DNA of 64,000 bases from Mercenaria mercenaria. Its lineage: Eukaryota; Mollusca; Bivalvia; Venerida; Veneridae. The stretch spans positions 41,181,001 through 41,245,000 of the forward strand of contig NC_069378.1 in assembly GCF_021730395.1 (NCBI RefSeq), given 5' to 3'. The position numbers were made by a program, and so were the translations under genes. Of this stretch, positions 59,201-64,000 are shown in pieces. The stretch's first letter is position 1, and each line of letters opens with the position of its first letter. Below the pieces are notes generated by a model. That model ran no database searches, was not told the origin of the DNA, and worked only from the letters and a program-made list of their open reading frames with translations.

Positions 59201-62200
59201 CGTCTTGGGTTTTGCACATTTCATAAATTCTGATGAACAAACTCAGTTTAAGCTGGTCTGCTATTATTTTGCTTGGTTAGTACTATATTTCCAAATGATA
59301 GTTTCACAAATTTTATTATAATTACTTAATATTAAAAGGTCCTATGGTCTGGTACCAAAAGTTTGAATACGCTGTCAGCCACTGGCTACAAAAGGCCACG
59401 GAACATACCATAGGATGCGTGCTGTGCAGTCCTGGTTGTTTCAGCCTCTTTAGGGCTTCACATCTAACTGAAAATAAAGTTCTGAAACGATATACTACAG
59501 CACCTACAGATGCCAGACATTATATCCAATATGATCAAGGTATAAATCAGTTTCCATCGGTTTGAATGTGTAACTTACAATTGTACTTTTTTTTCAAAAA
59601 TCATCGGGATTTCGACTTTTTGAATATTTATGTTGAACTGTGCACCGGATTTACGAGAAGTTATAGAATAATTCAGTCTAATCTTAAGGCTACAACTGTT
59701 GAGAATAATGGTAATAAGTGAAGGCAATACTCTGAATAAGTACCTCATTATCATTCATTGAATTAAAAATTTAACAGGATGTACTAAATTACGATTTTGT
59801 TAAATCAGTATGTATTAAAATGACAGAATGAAAGAAGGCGTAGATCTTTCGGATCAAGTTTGATCCCCGAGCGCGGCGTTTGTTCTCCGTGACAATTTGA
59901 TGAAAGACATTATGCCTGATATCATTCGTCTTCCACCTCTGATTCATGTGGGGAAGTTGGTAGTTACTTGTGAAGAACAGGTTTGTACTGATACAGAATC
60001 GAGAAACACTAGGTTAACTGCCCATTTCACTGCTTTGTTTGAACATAATTATTCGTCACACGGTAGAATGACTTAAATATGATTCAGGTGAAGACAGGTG
60101 GCTATGTACATTACTTCTTCAGAGAGGTTTTAGAGTTGAATACTGCGCAGCTTCAGATGCGTACACTTTTGCTCCAGAAGGTAACTTATAGTAAAAAATA
60201 ATACAATTTACCAATCTATCGATTTTGGTTACCTATGCCTTTGTACTATGTTTCGATTGCGTTGGTTAATTAAAAGTCAGATCATTTTAAATATTGCATT
60301 GTTGAATTTTAATTAAAATAAATCATAACAATGTCTTGACTGCAAAGCCCTATATCTAACTTAGTTGAAATATATGTTGTTTATTTAACTGTTTTGCGAT
60401 CTCTTGGTTAACGATGGTGCTTTTTAAATTTCCCAGAATTACTTAAAATAAACATTATAAGCTCATACATGTATTTGTATAAAAGTTGGTCTTAAATTAG
60501 TTTACTTTTAGATGTGAGTCAAACGAAGTTTCCAAACAATTTCTGTGCGCTAAAACGTTGTTTGCACTGTTTGACACAATACTCAGATTTGGACCAATTA
60601 GTTTATTTTATACTAAATTGTTTTAGCTCGATTGTGATGAAAGTTTCAAGCTTATTTGAACCACTGTCGAGTCCGCTTCCTGGAAAAACCGGTACTGGTG
60701 TCATATGAGAAGTCATGGTCGTGACCCCAGTGGGGCTCGAACCCACGGCCCCTGAATTGAGCGGCCGACACCGTATCCACTAAACCACCGCTCCCTGGAC
60801 CAATTAATTGAATTTAATAAGGCAACTCGGCGAAATATTTTTGCCTTCCAAAAATTATGAGTGAGATGTGAAAGGGACCAGCTATATTCTTCCTTTGATG
60901 GTTATCATGATCGCGAGAACATAATCAGAATTTTTAGATATAATGTGCATCAAGGGATATGAACTAAAGACATAAAAGTTATTTTTCCCATACGTAAGAT
61001 CTGCGAGGATACAAGTTCGCAATATAGATTATTAAAGATCAGGAAAACTTCAAGGAAAAAATCGCCATCAAAACAAAACTCATTATAGCAATGTACCAAG
61101 CAGTACAGACAAAAACATATATTCTTCTTAAAAAAGGCGATTTGCGCATTAATATTCTTGAAATTTAAACAATATGCGATTTGTGCTGCACAACATATAT
61201 CAAAACCCACATATTTTAATATATTTATATATATTTAATGTTAAATATTCTTGTTTAGGATTCTATGAGTTCTACAACCAGCGACGACGTTGGACACCTT
61301 CAACAATGGCTAATATTCTCGATCTTTTACTAGATTATAAAAATGTCACCAAGAACAACGATGATATCTCTGTAATTTATGTAGCTTACCAAATGCTTTT
61401 GATGATATCATCAATCTTGACGCCTGGAACAATATTTTTGATGATAACAGGAGCTTTGAATATGGCATATCCGTCTCTTTCGTTGTACTGGGCTTTGGTT
61501 TTGAATGTGCTACCTGTTGCTGTATTTGTTGTGTTCTGCTTTGTGGCTAAGCCAAATGTCCAGGTAAAGTAAGATATAAAAATACATAAAAATACATTCC
61601 ATAATGAGAGGGGTGATCCACTGATACGTGGACTTTACTTCTTTTCTTCAATCATATTATTTAGAATTTACTCCTTCGAAAATTGTACAAAATATATTTC
61701 ATATGTTATATACCAAGCAAAAAAAAATGTCTCGAACAATACTATTCCTGTCGTCATTTTAACTAAAAAGAAGAAGAAGAAAAAAAAAAACAAGAGCTAT
61801 CAGTGGACAGCGCGCTCGACTATTCTCAGCGCTTGATAGCATAATATAAGCTATGAGTAAAACTTTAACATTACAGTATGCATATTCTAAGTTGAAATGG
61901 GGCCATAATTTAGTCAAAATGATTGATAGAGTTGCCTCCTCCCTTTTACAGATTGGGGTCATGATGGTAAACAAGTATGCAAAATATGAAAGCAATATCT
62001 CAATGGACTTTGAAAATATTTGGGGTGGTACGCAAACTTTAACATTACAATAAGCATATTTTAAGTCGAAAAGGGGCCATAATTCAGTCAAAATGCTTGA
62101 TAGAGTTGCCTCCTCCTTTTTACAGACTGGGGTCATGATAGTAAACAAGTATGCAAAATATCAAAGCAATATCTCAATGGACTTTGAAAATATTTTGGGT

Positions 62201-64000
62201 GGTACGCAAACTTTAACATTTGTGTGACGCTAACGCTTACGCTCACGCCGACGCCGGGGCGGGTAGGATAGCTCCCCTTTTCTCCGAATAGTCGAGCTAA
62301 AAATGAAGCGGGGCAGGTAAAAATGGTTTTATTCTAGAGAAGTATTTTATCTAGTTTCTACTTTATAAGTCTACGTAATTTTCGGTAACACCTTGTTCTA
62401 AGAATGATAAGACACTGATTTTGCACGTTTCTTCCAAGTCCAAGATGATTCCCAAGAAATCAGTCTTTATTAGGTACAATATAAGAACTCATGCAGACAT
62501 CATTAAATATTATGTTTTGTTACCTGATTAAGGGCTGTTTTCTTGTTCCATTCAAGGAAAGAAACTTTTTTTTTGGTTCACGCCAATACAATGTTTCGTT
62601 CAGTCGCTTCCTCTATATTGTCATGTATTGTCGTTAATGTAGTTGCGTCCGGATCACACAATGAAATGTGTTACAAAAGTCGCAGCGCGCATGCGAACGC
62701 GACATAAAGACATGTCCTAAATAAAACTACAGTACTTAACAGACTTTCTGCTTACTACATTTTGTTAATTCTAATGCTTGTGTGTTTATTACTGTACCTA
62801 TGATAAACAGCTAGCATATGCAGCAATACTATCAACGATTTACTCTCTGGTGATGATGTTGGTGATCGTTGGGCTTTTAAAACAGGCTGCGGACAACGGA
62901 TTCTGTTCAGTTACAACAGTGTTTCTTTGTTTTGTTGTTGGAGTGTTTGTCTTGGCAGCCTTTATTCACCCCCAGGTACCTGTTTGAAAAGTTACTTGAG
63001 TTTATCTGTTTTTATTTAAGTCCTTAGACGTCTGAGTATAACGAAGTATTTCTATATTTTACAACGGAAATTCGTATATTTCATCTATGTTTATGATAAA
63101 AGAGTATGTACTGAGGCTCCGTTTAATACATACCATACTATCTAATGCAGTAGTTTATTAATGATTAATTGATAATAACTTTGTTAAATGAATCTGATAG
63201 AATTCTATGAGCGTTTGCCTGTTTGTTTATACACCGTTAAACTAAAACAAACCATAATTTAGGAGTTTTGGTGTATTCTACATGGATTCCTGTATTTCTT
63301 GGCTATTCCGTCAATGTCGATGCTGTTAATGTTATATTCACTCTGCAACCTACATGTCGTTTCATGGGGCACCCGGGAATCCCCAAAACCAGTCACAGGT
63401 ATGAATCCGTTACTTAAGTTACGTGTTTATAACACCGAAGTGTCTGAAATAAAAAAAAATCAGATCTAAAAGTAAATGCTGTATTTATGTTTGACAACAC
63501 CTGTCATTTCTAAGCTAAGTTAACTTTATAGTTTGGATATCTGCGACACTTGACGAAGTATAAATGGAATAAATTAAATAATAGTCAATATTGTGCAAGT
63601 GATTCGGCATTCGTTGCACTGATCATTTTTGTTAGGAAGTCAGTTTTACTACTGCAAACATGCTAATGCAATTAATACAAGAATCTAGACTTTATACTTG
63701 ATTGGATGTGTACTATAGTTTAAAGAAAGACTATATACCGGTTTGGTTATCATTTCTCTTGTATATCCTTAGCTCAGATTATAAAAATGTGTAAACCTCA
63801 GAATAACTAAACATCTTAATAGAGACTTAAGTTATTTATTATTGCTTTTATATGTCCGTTTTTAAGTTACTTCAGACACGATTATCAAATGTTAGCAAAA
63901 ACACCATTTGACACATATCATTATGCTTCGTTTCAGGACAAGAGTCAGCAGAATTGTCATCAGCATCCGAACCAAAAGGCATGGCGCAATTTTTCACGGA
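40937..64000 (+). CDS. Chitin synthase (19 exons seen; both termini incomplete)
   Basis: The enzyme polymerises UDP-N-acetylglucosamine into chitin at the plasma membrane. Nineteen exons totalling 3245 bases (about 1081 residues) join with consistent phase. Order: cytosolic N-terminus, N-terminal multi-pass membrane cluster (to 45390), then the catalytic domain with [16 protein letters not shown] (donor and metal Asp), [13 protein letters not shown] (catalytic Asp) and the product-binding QRRRW. A C-terminal membrane cluster follows, ending [11 protein letters not shown], the class hallmark shared with insect krotzkopf verkehrt. No myosin head is seen in this window, unlike some mollusc shell chitin synthases, but the N-terminus may lie upstream. 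The first certain exon starts in phase 0 without a start codon. One intron uses a GC donor. The gene continues past the window. Confidence 0.95.
41512..41714 (+). CDS. Chitin synthase exon b: membrane helix and Lys/Gln-rich loop
   Basis: It encodes a helix ([18 protein letters not shown]) and a loop of repeated [17 protein letters not shown]. The donor is gtaagc; ends phase 0. Confidence 0.85.
41915..42059 (+). CDS. Chitin synthase exon c: membrane segment
   Basis: Encodes [20 protein letters not shown] and a second hydrophobic run. Acceptor 'ttttgcag', donor gtacat; ends phase 1. Confidence 0.85.
42294..42502 (+). CDS. Chitin synthase exon d: membrane segment
   Basis: Encodes [18 protein letters not shown] and a following helix. 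The acceptor is a tandem AGCAG, so a start at 42291 would add one residue. Ends phase 0. Confidence 0.85.
42831..43117 (+). mobile_element. Full-length tRNA-derived SINE with 12-bp target duplication
   Basis: The head contains A-box-like TAGCTCAATAGG and B-box GAGTTCGATCC. The body includes 'gattcatgtggggaagttgg', and the tail is (CAAA)n. CATAGGTCAGTC flanks it exactly on both sides (42819-42830 and 43118-43129). It lies in the chitin synthase intron before exon 43235. Confidence 0.92.
43235..43608 (+). CDS. Chitin synthase exon e: membrane helix and N-glycosylated loop
   Basis: It encodes a helix ([19 protein letters not shown]) and an extracellular-type loop with NIT, NST and NAS sequons. 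The donor is gtacag; ends phase 2. Confidence 0.85.
43847..43958 (+). CDS. Chitin synthase exon f: Cys-rich turn and membrane helix
   Basis: Encodes [20 protein letters not shown] and [11 protein letters not shown]. Ends phase 0 at a consensus donor. Confidence 0.85.
44782..44948 (+). CDS. Chitin synthase exon g: membrane segment
   Basis: Encodes a loop ([19 protein letters not shown]) and a helix ([13 protein letters not shown]) ending in HIWIQSQDR. Acceptor 'tatttcag'; ends phase 2. Confidence 0.85.
45285..45390 (+). CDS. Chitin synthase exon h: NRRR motif, GC splice donor
   Basis: Encodes [22 protein letters not shown], conserved just before the catalytic domain. The frame stops soon after, with no usable GT donor. 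AAG|gcatat gives the correct phase 0 to the next exon, so a GC-AG intron is inferred. Confidence 0.8.
46442..46548 (+). CDS. Chitin synthase exon i: CATMWHET catalytic start
   Basis: Encodes [15 protein letters not shown] and QLLKSLFR, the start of the glycosyltransferase domain. Acceptor 'gtttcag', donor gtaaaa; ends phase 2. Confidence 0.9.
46947..46986. repeat. Poly-C then poly-A tract
   Basis: About 18 C followed by about 22 A; low complexity and prone to assembly error. Confidence 0.9.
46987..47150 (+). repeat. Dispersed repeat, copy 1 of 2
   Basis: It begins CAGTGGGGCACTGCCTTAGA and is about 90% identical to 48947-49112. It ends 'gatatttgtg'. Confidence 0.8.
47151..48064. other. Chitin synthase intron sequence, no further feature
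   Basis: Open frames here are short and motif-free. Confidence 0.5.
48065..48138 (+). CDS. Chitin synthase exon j
   Basis: Encodes [20 protein letters not shown], a divergent linker inside the catalytic domain. Phase 2 in, phase 1 out. Confidence 0.85.
48860..48919. repeat. CA/GCAC microsatellite
   Basis: (CA)n with cg-containing variants. Confidence 0.9.
48947..49112 (+). repeat. Dispersed repeat, copy 2 of 2
   Basis: The same unit and orientation as 46987-47150, also next to a simple-sequence tract. This suggests the family inserts with, or expands, such tracts. Confidence 0.8.
49860..50045 (+). pseudogene. Open segment, possible exon of the transposase remnant
   Basis: One frame stays open for about 60 codons ([33 protein letters not shown]). 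It is upstream of, and in the same orientation as, the transposase remnant. The link is inference. Confidence 0.25.
50046..51120. other. Chitin synthase intron sequence, nothing recognised
   Basis: AT-rich with no supported feature. Confidence 0.5.
51121..55729 (+). pseudogene. Decayed multi-exon DDE-type transposase gene in a chitin synthase intron
   Basis: Exon-like blocks in one orientation read: 51190-51352 ([20 protein letters not shown]); 52397-53075 ([78 protein letters not shown]); 53076-53400 ([32 protein letters not shown]); 54014-54165 ([18 protein letters not shown]); 54850-55001; and 55559-55729 with a zinc-ribbon-like CFYCGE ... PICAACK and a Lys-rich end. D in 'DDKA.V.VGEPG', D in 'TD.GPDHR' and the 'NPA(E)' site look like an RNase-H-fold triad; the last site is Lys here, so activity is probably lost. 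There are several stops and frame changes. The superfamily is not identified. Some borders keep real splice sites. Confidence 0.6.
55855..56400 (+). repeat. Tandem repeat of about 107 bp after the transposase remnant
   Basis: About five units contain 'aatgttgaaaaa.tgaagatgtta' and 'ttttacagaatcagtgtca', recurring near 55862, 55971, 56077, 56276 and 56363. It may derive from the 3' end of the element. Confidence 0.75.
56401..57204. other. Chitin synthase intron end with a poly-C tract
   Basis: A tract of about 22 C lies at 56807-56829; nothing else is recognised. Confidence 0.5.
57205..57304 (+). CDS. Chitin synthase exon k: [10 protein letters not shown]
   Basis: Encodes [14 protein letters not shown], conserved in the catalytic domain, and [11 protein letters not shown]. 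It follows the 9-kb intron. Phase 1 in, phase 2 out. Confidence 0.9.
57988..58150 (+). CDS. Chitin synthase exon l: TPYGGR and KRWSQ
   Basis: Encodes [14 protein letters not shown] and [15 protein letters not shown], the conserved approach to the active site. Ends phase 0. Confidence 0.92.
58541..58730 (+). CDS. Chitin synthase exon m: DGD catalytic motif
   Basis: Encodes [25 protein letters not shown] (substrate and metal-binding Asp residues) and [11 protein letters not shown]. Ends phase 1. Confidence 0.95.
58775..58822 (+). repeat. Short fragment of a bivalve SINE-like repeat
   Basis: It contains 'ttggatttaacgtcgcaccg', a phrase I associate with the 3' part of a common bivalve repeat. 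Only a fragment is present. Confidence 0.4.
59339..59539 (+). CDS. Chitin synthase exon n: acceptor-site region
   Basis: Encodes [20 protein letters not shown] and [13 protein letters not shown], both highly conserved, then [10 protein letters not shown]. Ends phase 1. Confidence 0.95.
59835..60025 (+). mobile_element. Truncated copy of the tRNA-derived SINE at 42831
   Basis: It shares 'gttctccgtgac.atttgat' and 'gattcatgtggggaagttgg'. The 5' tRNA part is decayed and the 3' end is cut at 'aactgccca'. Confidence 0.85.
60088..60180 (+). CDS. Chitin synthase exon o: EDRWLC catalytic motif
   Basis: Encodes [19 protein letters not shown], with the catalytic-base Asp, and [10 protein letters not shown]. 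Phase 1 in and out. Confidence 0.95.
60601..60795 (-). mobile_element. tRNA-derived SINE, minus strand, with 11-bp target duplication
   Basis: On the minus strand it starts with a tRNA-like head (GGTGGTTTAGTGG A box; GGTTCGAGCCCC B box) and continues into 'accagtaccggtttttccag'. TGGACCAATTA flanks it at 60590-60600 and 60796-60806. Confidence 0.88.
61259..61563 (+). CDS. Chitin synthase exon p: QRRRW and first C-terminal helices
   Basis: Encodes [20 protein letters not shown], which binds the growing chain, followed by two or three membrane helices ([38 protein letters not shown]). Ends phase 0. Confidence 0.96.
61791..62304 (+). mobile_element. Bivalve repeat element with two 175-bp units
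   Basis: The left end is CAAGAGCTATCAGTGGACAG with CGACTATTC; the right end is 'gaatagtcgagctaaaaatg'. The unit starting 'aactttaacatta' occurs at 61861 and 62036, with a partial third at 62212. It is non-coding. Confidence 0.7.
62305..62810. other. Chitin synthase intron sequence, nothing recognised
   Basis: No feature seen apart from the acceptor 'gataaacag' at its end. Confidence 0.5.
62811..62975 (+). CDS. Chitin synthase exon q: C-terminal membrane helices
   Basis: Encodes [20 protein letters not shown] and [20 protein letters not shown]. Phase 0 in and out. Confidence 0.92.
63263..63398 (+). CDS. Chitin synthase exon r: SWGTRE hallmark
   Basis: Encodes [20 protein letters not shown], then a helix and [12 protein letters not shown]. 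Ends phase 1. Confidence 0.95.
63399..63936. other. Chitin synthase intron, nothing recognised
   Basis: AT-rich; begins gtatga and ends 'gtttcag'. Confidence 0.6.
63937..64000 (+). CDS. Chitin synthase exon s, cut by the window end
   Basis: Encodes the start of the cytosolic C-terminal tail ([20 protein letters not shown]). The exon runs on beyond the window. Confidence 0.8.

Noticed and set aside
60715-60795. Possible minus-strand tRNA gene
   Set aside because: It is the head of a SINE flanked by TGGACCAATTA duplications; the acceptor stem does not close well.

Overview
The window is animal nuclear DNA, most likely from a bivalve mollusc. The host gene is a spliced, invertebrate-type chitin synthase. 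The surrounding repeats look like bivalve families: tRNA-derived SINEs, 'ggtcaaggtcac' minisatellite elements, 'ttagctcac' elements and a palindromic MITE. The species call is inference from these families; no database was searched.

Layout. (1) 1-2144: mostly unassigned, with one possible exon at 849-961, then the edge of a satellite carrying the 14-bp palindrome ATGGATTAATCCAT. (2) 2151-34875: one Polinton/Maverick (adintovirus-like) fossil with 72-bp terminal inverted repeats and a 6-bp target duplication, sitting inside that satellite, which resumes at 34882-36460. Its left half holds fibre-like, ATPase, capsid, protease and other late-type genes. Its right half holds the rest of the polymerase gene, a nucleoside kinase, a two-helix membrane protein, a chromodomain integrase and a phospholipase A2-like protein. 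Its polymerase gene is split by about 17 kb of foreign DNA (about 11895-28869); subtracting this leaves about 15.7 kb, a normal Polinton length. (3) Within that foreign DNA, 12856-19846 is a 7-kb DNA transposon flanked by a 9-bp duplication, GTTACACTG. It is bounded by inverted arrays of 186-bp repeats and carries an intact-looking SGNH hydrolase gene, lying antisense inside the intron of an OTU-protease gene, followed by a Mutator-like transposase remnant. The rest of the foreign DNA is a nest of mollusc repeats. (4) 36461-40936: intergenic or intronic, with a 1.6-kb foldback element and a SINE. (5) 40937 to the window end: nineteen exons of a plus-strand chitin synthase gene, whose reading phases agree across every junction. 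Its introns hold SINEs, minisatellites and, in a 9-kb intron, the remains of a multi-exon DDE-type transposase gene.

How the parts relate. Chitin synthase is the only clear host gene. It has an N-terminal membrane cluster, a catalytic domain ([23 protein letters not shown]) and a C-terminal membrane cluster ending in SWGTRE; its first coding exon and C-terminus lie outside what can be assigned. If the candidate exon at 849-961 belongs to it, the whole Polinton nest lies in a chitin synthase intron; this is unproven. The most unusual system is the 7-kb transposon that pairs an SGNH hydrolase with an OTU protease.
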